Part shown: one piece after another, positions 1 through 5,427 of the stretch
Layout: each line of letters starts with the position of its first letter
How positions within the stretch are numbered: position 1 is the first letter of the stretch
From: Scatosoma sp045128175
GTDB taxonomy: Bacteria > Bacillota > Clostridia > Christensenellales > Borkfalkiaceae
Reading direction: 5' to 3'
NCBI GenBank assembly: GCA_045128175.1
Contig: JBGVRF010000124.1
Span: forward strand, 1-12,056
Length of the DNA stretch: 12,056 nt
Notes under the pieces: generated by a model
What the model was told of the DNA's origin: nothing
What the model saw: the letters and a program-made list of their open reading frames with translations, nothing else
Databases searched by the model: none
Translations under genes and position numbers: made by a program

Positions 1-6
1 TATAAA

Positions 7-135
7 CAAGCTTCGCTTGCGCTGATACGCCTTCGGCGTTGACGGCTTCGCCGTGATAAACGCAAAACTACGTTTTGCTTTCTTGGGGCTTTCTTCGTGG
101 GCTCTGCCCACACCCGCAAGGAACTGAGTTCCTTG
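7..135. repeat. Micro-hairpin array, copy 1
   Basis: This non-coding stretch contains six consecutive perfect palindromes, all with a 3-nt loop. They are 7-19 (5-bp stem, loop TTC), 27-39 (5 bp, TTC), 42-54 (5 bp, TTC), 62-78 (7 bp, TAC), 97-111 (6 bp, TCT) and 117-135 (8 bp, TGA). The same order of hairpins and linkers recurs at 6942-7084 on the same strand, so this is one copy of a dispersed, modular repeat. No hairpin is followed by a T-run, so they do not look like ordinary terminators. No open reading frame of note lies in 1-318. The function is unknown; a REP/BIME-like element or a structured RNA are the plausible classes. Confidence 0.8.
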
Positions 136-210
136 ACTTCCCGTTGGGGAACATAATGGTTATTAGCCCCGAATCGGAAAGATAGAAAAGACTTGGTCCA
201 GCGTAACGCT
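129..210. repeat. 82-bp tandem repeat, unit 1
   Basis: This unit matches 235-316 over 82 bases with 5 mismatches that I count by eye. It runs from TTCCTTGACTTCC to a short palindrome (200-210, 4-bp stem, loop TAA). Inside, 146-170 can fold with GGGG/CCCC arms and an inner ATAA-TGG-TTAT hairpin, again with a 3-nt loop. A 24-bp spacer containing degenerate palindrome pieces separates the two units. The unit overlaps the right arm of the last hairpin of the neighbouring array, so array and tandem repeat belong to one composite element. Confidence 0.8.
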
Positions 211-234
211 AGCGGAACGTTGCCGGAACGCTGG

Positions 235-316
235 TTCCTTGACTTCCTGTTAGGGAACATAATGGTTATTAGCCCCGAACCGGAAAGACAGAAAAGACTT
301 GGTCCAGCGGAACGCT
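235..316. repeat. 82-bp tandem repeat, unit 2
   Basis: This is the second 82-bp unit, about 94% identical to 129-210. It ends in a palindrome at 304-318 (CCAGCG, loop GAA, CGCTGG) with a 6-bp perfect stem, where unit 1 keeps only 4 bp. On the minus strand this palindrome begins at the first base after the ruvA stop codon (319-321). It is followed by ACCAAGTCTTTTCTGTCTTT, a flank that resembles the one after the proA stop. Confidence 0.8.
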
Positions 317-318
317 GG

Positions 319-933
319 TTAAATACCGCCCTGTAAGGCTTTCATAATAATCTCTTCCACGCTTGTCGCACCGGCCTCGTGCGCCTTTTTCACCGCCTGC
401 GCGCTTTCGCTGCGCGTGAAGCCCAGCCCCATCAACGCCGACACCGCGTCCTCATCCTCTCTCGTCAGCTTCGCAGGCGCCCCGCCTTCTATCGCCACGC
501 TTAACCGATCGCCGCTTGCATCCAAAACCTCTAATGCGGAAATTTTTCCGTGCAATTCCAATACGATCTTTTCCGCCGTCTTTTTCCCCAGCCCTTTCAC
601 CGCGCTCAACCGCTTTACGTCCGCCGTCGCGATCGCCTGCGCAAATTCCTCCGCACTTAAGGACGCGAGAATTGCTATCCCCATCTTCGGTCCAACCCCC
701 GACACGGAAATCAGCTTCAAAAACAACTCTTTTTCTTTTGTCGATTCAAACCCAAACAGCGTTATGCCGTCTTCCTTCACCTGCAAATACGTATACAGCT
801 CGGCGATCTCGCCTTTCACGATTTTTCGGAATGCCCCGCCCGAACAATACGCCTCATAGCCAACACCGTTGACGTCTATGATCGCCGTTTCCGCCGTCGT
901 CGTCAGCACTCTGCCTCTTAAATAGGATATCAT
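319..933 (-). CDS. ruvA: Holliday junction branch migration protein RuvA
   Basis: RuvA binds four-way DNA junctions as a tetramer and loads the RuvB motor onto them for branch migration in recombinational repair. The 204-residue product has the normal family length. It shows the N-terminal OB-fold start MISYLRGRVL, two helix-hairpin-helix motifs (about residues 75-93 with SGVGPKMG and 108-126 with VKGLGKKTA), and the C-terminal RuvB-contacting three-helix domain (about 157-202, with ALMGLGFTR). The start at 933 has AAGGAGAG a few bases upstream. The gene lies 15 bp downstream of ruvC, so the two are probably cotranscribed. ruvB, usually the next gene, is not in the window; a repeat array begins directly at the ruvA stop. 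Confidence 0.97.
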   Translation of the reverse strand: MISYLRGRVLTTTAETAIIDVNGVGYEAYCSGGAFRKIVKGEIAELYTYLQVKEDGITLFGFESTKEKELFLKLISVSGVGPKMGIAILASLSAEEFAQAIATADVKRLSAVKGLGKKTAEKIVLELHGKISALEVLDASGDRLSVAIEGGAPAKLTREDEDAVSALMGLGFTRSESAQAVKKAHEAGATSVEEIIMKALQGGI

Positions 934-948
934 TTTTCTCTCCTTCGC

Positions 949-1728
949 TTACTTTTTCTCTGCGTTCACCACAGCCGCCGCGATCGCCGCCGCCGTAGGC
1001 GTGATCGACTTTTTCACAATCGGCTTCGCTGCCTTTTGGGGCTGCTTCAAGGAAGACTTTGTTGTTTTAACCGTCGTTTTCATATGTGAACGCAACCCTG
1101 CCCCCGTCGTTTTATTCGTTTCCGCAGTCTTTGACTGCCGCGCGCTCTTCTTCGCCTGCTTCATGCCCTCTGCCATCAACTCTTGATACGCGCTTGTCGG
1201 AGTTGTATTATGCCCTTTCGTTCGGGTCATATTGCCCACCGCAAACAATTCTCCGAAACGGCTCGCAAACGAGTGACACAGCGCGATCGCCAACGCGTCC
1301 GCCGCATCGTCCGGTTTGGGGATTTTTTCCAGGTTGAGGATAGAGGTGACCGTTGCCTGCATCTGATGCTTATCCGCCTTGCCGTACCCCGTCAACGCCT
1401 GCTTGATTTGCATAGGCGTATATTCGTATAGTCGCCCGCAGGACTTGATACAGGTCAAAAGCGCTACGCCGCGCGCGTGCGCCACGGCGATACCCGTCGT
1501 GATGTTTTTGGAAAAGAACAGTTCTTCCACCGCGATCTCGTCGGGGCGATATTTCTCAATAATCTTCTGCAAACCCTCTTCCAGCATCGCAAGTCGCACG
1601 GGCAAGATCTCGTCCTTAGGCGTGACAACCACACCGTAGTCGATCGCGCGGCTCTCTCCGCGCCCGTCCTTTTCAATCACTCCGTACCCCAACGTTGCCA
1701 AGCCGGGATCAATACCCAAAATAATCAT
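949..1728 (-). CDS. ruvC: Crossover junction endodeoxyribonuclease RuvC with long basic tail
   Basis: RuvC is the dimeric, Mg-dependent resolvase that cuts Holliday junctions symmetrically after RuvAB branch migration. The RNase H-like core is intact. The four acidic catalytic residues fall at D7 (LGIDPG), E68 (AVEELFF), D141 and D144 (KPDDAADAL). The core ends near residue 165. About 90 further residues follow, rich in Lys, Thr, Ala and Ser with several KK/KS runs, ending in an Ala-rich segment and KK. Typical RuvC is about 160-180 residues, so this tail is an extension, probably disordered and cationic. The start at 1728 is followed directly by the conserved core; a weak GGAAGA ribosome site precedes it. 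Confidence 0.96.
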   Translation of the reverse strand: MIILGIDPGLATLGYGVIEKDGRGESRAIDYGVVVTPKDEILPVRLAMLEEGLQKIIEKYRPDEIAVEELFFSKNITTGIAVAHARGVALLTCIKSCGRLYEYTPMQIKQALTGYGKADKHQMQATVTSILNLEKIPKPDDAADALAIALCHSFASRFGELFAVGNMTRTKGHNTTPTSAYQELMAEGMKQAKKSARQSKTAETNKTTGAGLRSHMKTTVKTTKSSLKQPQKAAKPIVKKSITPTAAAIAAAVVNAEKK

Positions 1729-1742
1729 ACTTCTTCCGCTTT

Positions 1743-1758
1743 GCGCGGTGGTCCGCGC
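1743..1758 (-). promoter_or_regulatory. Hairpin in ruvC leader
   Basis: GCGCGG and CCGCGC pair perfectly around a 4-nt loop, between the ruvC promoter and its ribosome site. No T-run follows on the minus strand, so it is not an obvious terminator. It could affect mRNA stability or ribosome access; I infer no specific ligand. Confidence 0.45.
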
Positions 1759-1773
1759 TTTTTCTTATTTTAC

Positions 1774-1802
1774 ATTATACGATAAACAACGAAAAATGTC
1801 AA
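1774..1802 (-). promoter_or_regulatory. Sigma-A promoter of ruvC-ruvA
   Basis: Read on the minus strand, TTGACA (1802-1797) and TATAAT (1779-1774) are both perfect consensus with a 17-bp spacer. The predicted start lies about 40 nt upstream of the ruvC ATG. I see no LexA/DinR-like operator overlapping it, so SOS control is not evident from the sequence. It diverges from the small-protein promoter at 1897-1924, about 95 bp away. Confidence 0.88.
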
Positions 1803-1896
1803 GCCGGTTCCGCATATTCTTCCCTTTTTCCGAACTTTTGTTTTGCATTGCGGAAAAAATTTTTCGATTTTTTCAAAAAAACTTGGCAGTCCCCTC

Positions 1897-1924
1897 TTGA
1901 CAAACACAAAAAACGTGGTATAAT
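1897..1924 (+). promoter_or_regulatory. Sigma-A promoter of the 62-residue protein
   Basis: TTGACA (1897-1902) and TATAAT (1919-1924) are perfect consensus hexamers with a 16-bp spacer. The only downstream gene on this strand is the small ORF at 2046, so the leader would be about 115 nt. Such a strong promoter in front of a 62-codon ORF argues that the ORF, or its RNA, is real. Confidence 0.85.
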
Positions 1925-1943
1925 AGCGCGGCGACGGACGAAA

Positions 1944-1968
1944 AGCGGAAAACGCTCCCTTTTCCGCT
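1944..1968 (+). promoter_or_regulatory. Leader hairpin before small protein
   Basis: AGCGGAAAA (1944-1952) pairs perfectly with TTTTCCGCT (1960-1968) around a 7-nt loop. It begins about 12 nt after the predicted transcription start. The pyrimidine stretch CCTTTCTTTC follows, which is weak as a terminator but could be an attenuator. No known riboswitch consensus is recognised in the 115-nt leader. Confidence 0.5.
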
Positions 1969-2045
1969 CCTTTCTTTCGGCGAACGGTTTTTAACGGCTC
2001 CCTTTTACGTTATCCCCAGCGACATCGAAAAAGGAGAAAGTATTC

Positions 2046-2234
2046 ATGAAAACCAAATTTTTTAAAGTTTTGCAACTGCTGGGCTTCGACGTGCTCCTTT
2101 TGGGGTTGCTCGAAAAATTGGCACTGTGGCTGATCAAGAAGCTGATCGGATGGACAAACTCTCTTCATCGCTTCCTCGGTCGCGCCGAAGAATATCTTGC
2201 AGAACGCAAAGCTTGCGCCTGTGAGGACGAATAA
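2046..2234 (+). CDS. Small amphipathic, probably membrane-associated protein
   Basis: I do not recognise this 62-residue protein. Residues 5-37 form a very hydrophobic stretch broken by Lys and Glu (FFKVLQLLGF, then LGLLEKLALW, then LIKKLIGW), fitting an amphipathic or membrane-lying helix. The C-terminal third is polar and ends KACACEDE with a Cys-x-Cys pair. There is no cleavable signal peptide pattern. AAGGAG lies 9 nt before the ATG, a perfect promoter lies upstream, and hairpins plus a terminator follow, so it is a complete monocistronic unit. A peptide toxin, leaderless bacteriocin-like peptide or small membrane regulator are all possible; none is demonstrated by motif. Confidence 0.8.
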   Translation: MKTKFFKVLQLLGFDVLLLGLLEKLALWLIKKLIGWTNSLHRFLGRAEEYLAERKACACEDE

Positions 2235-2241
2235 ACGTTTC

Positions 2242-2280
2242 GAGGGAGAGCTCCCCTCTCCCTTTCGACGTAGCCACGTC
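2242..2280 (+). other. Two hairpins in 3' UTR of small protein gene
   Basis: GGGAGAG (2244-2250) pairs with CTCTCCC (2256-2262) around a 5-nt loop, extendable by one A-T pair and one wobble. It is followed directly by GACGT/ACGTC (2267-2280) with a 4-nt loop. Neither has a T-run. Together with the terminator at 2296 they give the short mRNA an unusually structured 3' end, suggestive of a stable transcript. Confidence 0.5.
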
Positions 2281-2295
2281 AACTTTATCCGCACA

Positions 2296-2325
2296 AAAAA
2301 GCGCCGACTCTCGTCGACGCTTTTT
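2296..2325. terminator. Bidirectional intrinsic terminator
   Basis: AAAAAGCG-C-CGAC and GTCG-A-CGCTTTTT form a hairpin with a single C/A mismatch and a TCTC loop. A-runs and T-runs lie on both sides, so it can serve the plus-strand small gene and the convergent ferredoxin gene alike. Confidence 0.85.
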
Positions 2326-2342
2326 GCTTTATTGGCGTAAAA

Positions 2343-2516
2343 TTATTCAGCTTTGATCGCAGCAACGGGGCATCCGTCTTCGCAAGCGCCGCAATCCACG
2401 CATTCGTCGTTGATCACATAGATACCCTTGCCTTCGTCCAAAGCGATCGCGCCGACGGGACAGGTGTCCGCACAAGCGCCGCAAGCGATGCATTCATCCG
2501 TAATTACATGTGCCAT
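2343..2516 (-). CDS. 2[4Fe-4S] ferredoxin, clostridial type
   Basis: The 57-residue protein carries low-potential electrons between redox enzymes in the cytoplasm. It begins MAHVITDECIACGAC. It has two cluster motifs, C9-x2-C12-x2-C15-x3-C19-Pro and C39-x2-C42-x2-C45-x3-C49-Pro, the classic arrangement for two [4Fe-4S] cubanes in a pseudo-symmetric fold. GGAGGT lies 8 nt before the ATG. It appears monocistronic, with its own promoter at 2559-2587 and a terminator at 2296-2325. Length and motif spacing fit clostridial ferredoxins closely; the physiological partner cannot be told from its neighbours. Confidence 0.97.
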   Translation of the reverse strand: MAHVITDECIACGACADTCPVGAIALDEGKGIYVINDECVDCGACEDGCPVAAIKAE

Positions 2517-2558
2517 AATTGTTACCTCCGAGTTTATATTTCGATTTTTCCGTTATTT

Positions 2559-2587
2559 ATTATATCACATTTTTTTTGATTAGTAAA
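2559..2587 (-). promoter_or_regulatory. Promoter of the ferredoxin gene
   Basis: On the minus strand a perfect TATAAT (2564-2559) is preceded by TG-A, giving an extended -10. TTTACT (2587-2582) lies 17 bp upstream and matches the -35 consensus at 4 of 6 positions. The distance to the ferredoxin ATG is about 43 nt. Confidence 0.7.
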
Positions 2588-2627
2588 GGATTGACGACGG
2601 GTTTTCCGCGGTTTTACAAAAAATATT

Positions 2628-4247
2628 TCAAGTTTTCTTTTCGCGAAGCGGTTTACCCCGTCTTGTCAAAGTCACGTTGGCGGTGAGGATTGCAATCGGA
2701 GTCAACGCACAACACAGCACGATCAGCACTGTCGGCGCAATAGAAAAATACGTGTAATAGGTCAGCAATCCCACCACTACGGCGAACAAGATAGAATCAT
2801 ACGAACCGAGGAGTGCGTCTTTCACAGACAACCGTTTTTCCTCTTTCGGCGTGACGATGAATTTTGCTTTTTTACCGAACAACGCGAGGATCACAGTCCC
2901 GATCATCATCGGCACCAGCGACGCGTACACGACAAAATTCAACAGTGCGTACCCGATCAGACGGAATACGTTTTCCTTTTTTCCATGCACGAAAAAGTCG
3001 GGAATGAGAGGGGAAACAAGAAACAAAAGCATGAGCCCCACGACCCCCAACGAATACCTGCCTACGTCGAATCCCAAAAATCCCATCACGATCGTGTTGA
3101 GAATGAGGAAAAACGACAGCATAGGAATGATAGGCAAGTTGTAATGGGAAAGCTTTACGTCCAGCTTTTCATACCAGGTCATTTTCGAATCGGTAATACT
3201 GCGATTGTATTTTTTCATGAACTCCACGTTGCCCTGCACCCATTTCGCCTGACGCTTTTTCAGGCACAGATAATTGACGGGGAATTCTTCTTTACACACG
3301 ATATTCGGCGCGTACAACACCCGGTAGCCGCTGTTTTTTACGTCTATGGCAAACGAAATATCCTCTGCCACAACCAACGGGAAGCCCTTTGTCGCTTCGT
3401 AACAAGCGCGGCTGATGGTCATGCCGTGCCCGATAAGCGCGTTGCTGCCGTAGAAATTTTTCATTACCTGACAAACCGCGCCGTTGCTTTTAACGGACAT
3501 TCCCATCAGATTCTGGAACAGATTGCCGCCGCGCGTCGCCTTGTGCGCTGCCTGCACTACGCCTACATCCTCGCTCAACGCATAATATTTCAGCGTTTCC
3601 GTGATATAATCGGAAGGGATCCGCTCGTCACTGTCGAGAATGACGAAATAATCATAATCCGTCTTACCTTTGAGATAGTTATTGAGGTTTCCTGCCTTGA
3701 ACCCCTTGCGGTCCTGTCGACGAACGACCGTCACGCCGCGCTTTTCGGCAAAAGCCTCGATCCTTGTCTTATACGCAAGATCACTGCTGTCGTCAAGGAT
3801 CACCGTTTCAAAATTGTCGTACGTTTGACGCATACATTCGGACAAGGCGTCTTCGTTAAAATCGTTACAGGTGCAATACAACAACAAAAACCTCGGGTTT
3901 GTTTGTCCATTTGAGGGGGGCAGGGTTGCGTTGACGTTAATGATCGGATCATAACGGCGCATGATCTTTCTGCCGCGGATGAGGAAGATAAACGAGAACA
4001 TAAAATCCTTCACGCTCCCCAGCCACATATACGCAAGCAAAGCCACGTTGACGAATATCAGCGCCGCGGTAACAATCTTTCCTGCTGTTAGCTCCCCTTC
4101 ACTTAAAAGATCGTATGCGATCTTTGCACACACGCCCACAAGCAACGCCACGCATGCAATCCAAACGAAAAGAATGGCGATATATACCGACGGCGATTTT
4201 TGCATTGTGTTTTCCGTTTCCGTTACGGATAAATTCTTCTTTTTCAA
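2628..4247 (-). CDS. Membrane GT2 glycosyltransferase, cellulose-synthase-like
   Basis: This is a processive-type family 2 glycosyltransferase that would polymerise or transfer sugars from a nucleotide-sugar at the membrane. Two membrane helices (about residues 20-47 and 57-90) precede a cytoplasmic GT-A domain (about 117-350). The domain has the UDP-binding DD (152-153), the metal-binding DSD (205-207), the ED pair with the likely general base (295-296), and KRQAKW (331-336), a variant of the QxxRW acceptor motif. Four to six more helices follow (about 372-455 and 485-525). I see no PilZ domain. The start is uncertain: TTG at 4247 has a weak ribosome site, ATG at 4205 would shorten it by 14 residues, and a strong AAGGAGG at 4277-4283 is too far away. 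The sugar product is unknown and no partner gene is adjacent. Confidence 0.9.
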   Translation of the reverse strand: MKKKNLSVTETENTMQKSPSVYIAILFVWIACVALLVGVCAKIAYDLLSEGELTAGKIVTAALIFVNVALLAYMWLGSVKDFMFSFIFLIRGRKIMRRYDPIINVNATLPPSNGQTNPRFLLLYCTCNDFNEDALSECMRQTYDNFETVILDDSSDLAYKTRIEAFAEKRGVTVVRRQDRKGFKAGNLNNYLKGKTDYDYFVILDSDERIPSDYITETLKYYALSEDVGVVQAAHKATRGGNLFQNLMGMSVKSNGAVCQVMKNFYGSNALIGHGMTISRACYEATKGFPLVVAEDISFAIDVKNSGYRVLYAPNIVCKEEFPVNYLCLKKRQAKWVQGNVEFMKKYNRSITDSKMTWYEKLDVKLSHYNLPIIPMLSFFLILNTIVMGFLGFDVGRYSLGVVGLMLLFLVSPLIPDFFVHGKKENVFRLIGYALLNFVVYASLVPMMIGTVILALFGKKAKFIVTPKEEKRLSVKDALLGSYDSILFAVVVGLLTYYTYFSIAPTVLIVLCCALTPIAILTANVTLTRRGKPLREKKT

Positions 4248-4320
4248 TGTCTTTTTCGGCCACGTAGCCGTAGCCGCCTCCTTTTTTGTTATTTTTTTGA
4301 AAAGGCCATATCACAGAGAA

Positions 4321-4365
4321 TGGTTGATTATTGATTTATCACGGTTTTCCGTAAAAAATCAACCA
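4321..4365. other. Long inverted repeat upstream of glycosyltransferase
   Basis: TGGTTGATT (4321-4329) and AATCAACCA (4357-4365) are perfect 9-bp inverted arms. Nested inside, ACGG-TTTT-CCGT (4341-4352) forms a second stem. The structure lies 74-118 bp before the glycosyltransferase start, so it may be a leader hairpin or an operator. The rest of 4248-4559 shows no convincing gene; a faint minus-strand TTGATT/ATAAAT promoter overlaps this repeat. Confidence 0.5.
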
Positions 4366-4559
4366 AGTTATGTGACAGAATCTTTCAAAAAAGACGCAGG
4401 CATTTTCGCAATCGACGATCTTTCCCAACCGTTCAACGCATACCTGCCTGCTGCCTTTCTATATTTTTAACACTCTTTTCCCCATTTTTTCTCTATCTTT
4501 TTTATAGGGAATGATTGGCAATTTACCCGTTTACGTCGCAGATACAGCCCCTGTTTTAC

Positions 4560-4589
4560 TTGACAAGCCGTACCCATTTATGATATAAT
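4560..4589 (+). promoter_or_regulatory. Sigma-A promoter of proB-proA
   Basis: TTGACA (4560-4565) and TATAAT (4584-4589) are both perfect, with an 18-bp spacer and a TG-A extended -10. The proB ATG lies about 44 nt downstream of the predicted start, too short for a T-box leader. I see no regulatory RNA element here. Confidence 0.9.
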
Positions 4590-4639
4590 CGATAAAATTA
4601 TTTTTTGACTGTTAAAAAATCAAAAAAAGGAATAAGTTT

Positions 4640-5407
4640 ATGCGTATTGTGATAAAAATCGGCACGTCCACGCTGGCGCACGAAACAGGGCTTCTGAACA
4701 TACGGCGAGTAACCGAGCTGTGTCGCGTAGTGAGCGATCTGAAAAACGAAGGTCATGAGATCATTCTGGTCTCTTCGGGCGCGATCGGAATGGGCGTAGG
4801 AAAGCTGGGATTGAAAGAAAAACCGAAGGACATCCCGACCAAGCAAGCGGCGGCAGCCATCGGACAATGCGAACTGATGTACACGTACGATCGGCTATTT
4901 ACCGAATATAACCATACCGTTGCACAGATACTTCTTACAGGTTCGGATTTCTCTGCGGCGGATCGGCATGAAAATTTCAACAATACGCTGTCGCGGCTGT
5001 TGGAGCTGGGCGTTCTGCCCATTATTAACGAAAACGACACGATCGCAACGGAGGAGATCAAGGTCGGCGACAACGACACCTTATCGGCATACGTTGCCGT
5101 CAGCGCGAAAGCGGACCTTTTGATCATTCTTTCCGACGTAAACGGATTATACTCCGCCGATCCGCACAAAGATGCGAATGCGAAGCTGATCGAACGCGTA
5201 CACGGTATGCCCGAACAGTTGTTTTCGCTTGCGGGAGGCGAGGGTTCGGCGCTGGGTACGGGGGGCATGAGGACCAAGCTTCACGCCGTGGAGATCTGCA
5301 GCAAAGCAAGCTGCGACACCGTAATCGCAAACGGGCAATCCCCCTCCCTTCTGTACGACGTCGTCGGTGGCATTGAAGGCGGTTACACGCGATTCTTTGC
5401 CGAATAA
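4640..5407 (+). CDS. proB: Glutamate 5-kinase, PUA-less short form
   Basis: This cytoplasmic enzyme phosphorylates L-glutamate at the gamma-carboxyl with ATP, the committed step of proline synthesis. The 255-residue amino-acid-kinase fold is complete. It shows K6 in VIKIGTSTL, the SSGAIGMG glycine loop (45-52), the glutamate site NENDTI (130-135) with GDNDTLSA (143-150), SDVNGLY (165-171) and the ATP-binding GTGGMRTKL (206-214). The PUA domain of the longer form (367 residues in Escherichia coli) is absent, which is common in Firmicutes. Feedback inhibition by proline is expected from the family and not visible here. AAGGAA lies upstream of the ATG. proA follows after 20 bp, in one operon. 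Confidence 0.97.
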   Translation: MRIVIKIGTSTLAHETGLLNIRRVTELCRVVSDLKNEGHEIILVSSGAIGMGVGKLGLKEKPKDIPTKQAAAAIGQCELMYTYDRLFTEYNHTVAQILLTGSDFSAADRHENFNNTLSRLLELGVLPIINENDTIATEEIKVGDNDTLSAYVAVSAKADLLIILSDVNGLYSADPHKDANAKLIERVHGMPEQLFSLAGGEGSALGTGGMRTKLHAVEICSKASCDTVIANGQSPSLLYDVVGGIEGGYTRFFAE

Positions 5408-5427
5408 ATTTTTAATTTGGTAACGTT

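Noticed and set aside
1..318. CRISPR array
   Set aside because: Palindromes repeat, but there is no constant repeat of 25-40 bp with unique spacers of even length, and no cas genes are near.
1808..1855. TTCCGCA/TGCGGAA inverted arms between the divergent promoters as an operator
   Set aside because: The arms are 34 nt apart and only 7 bp long in an AT-rich region; the evidence is too weak.
2010..2294. 94-codon minus-strand frame over the small protein gene
   Set aside because: It has no promoter or ribosome site and crosses the hairpins; the plus-strand gene has a complete expression unit.
2985..3914. Long plus-strand open frame opposite the glycosyltransferase
   Set aside because: It is antisense to a gene with clear GT2 motifs, has no ribosome site of note and encodes nothing recognisable; it is a shadow of codon bias.
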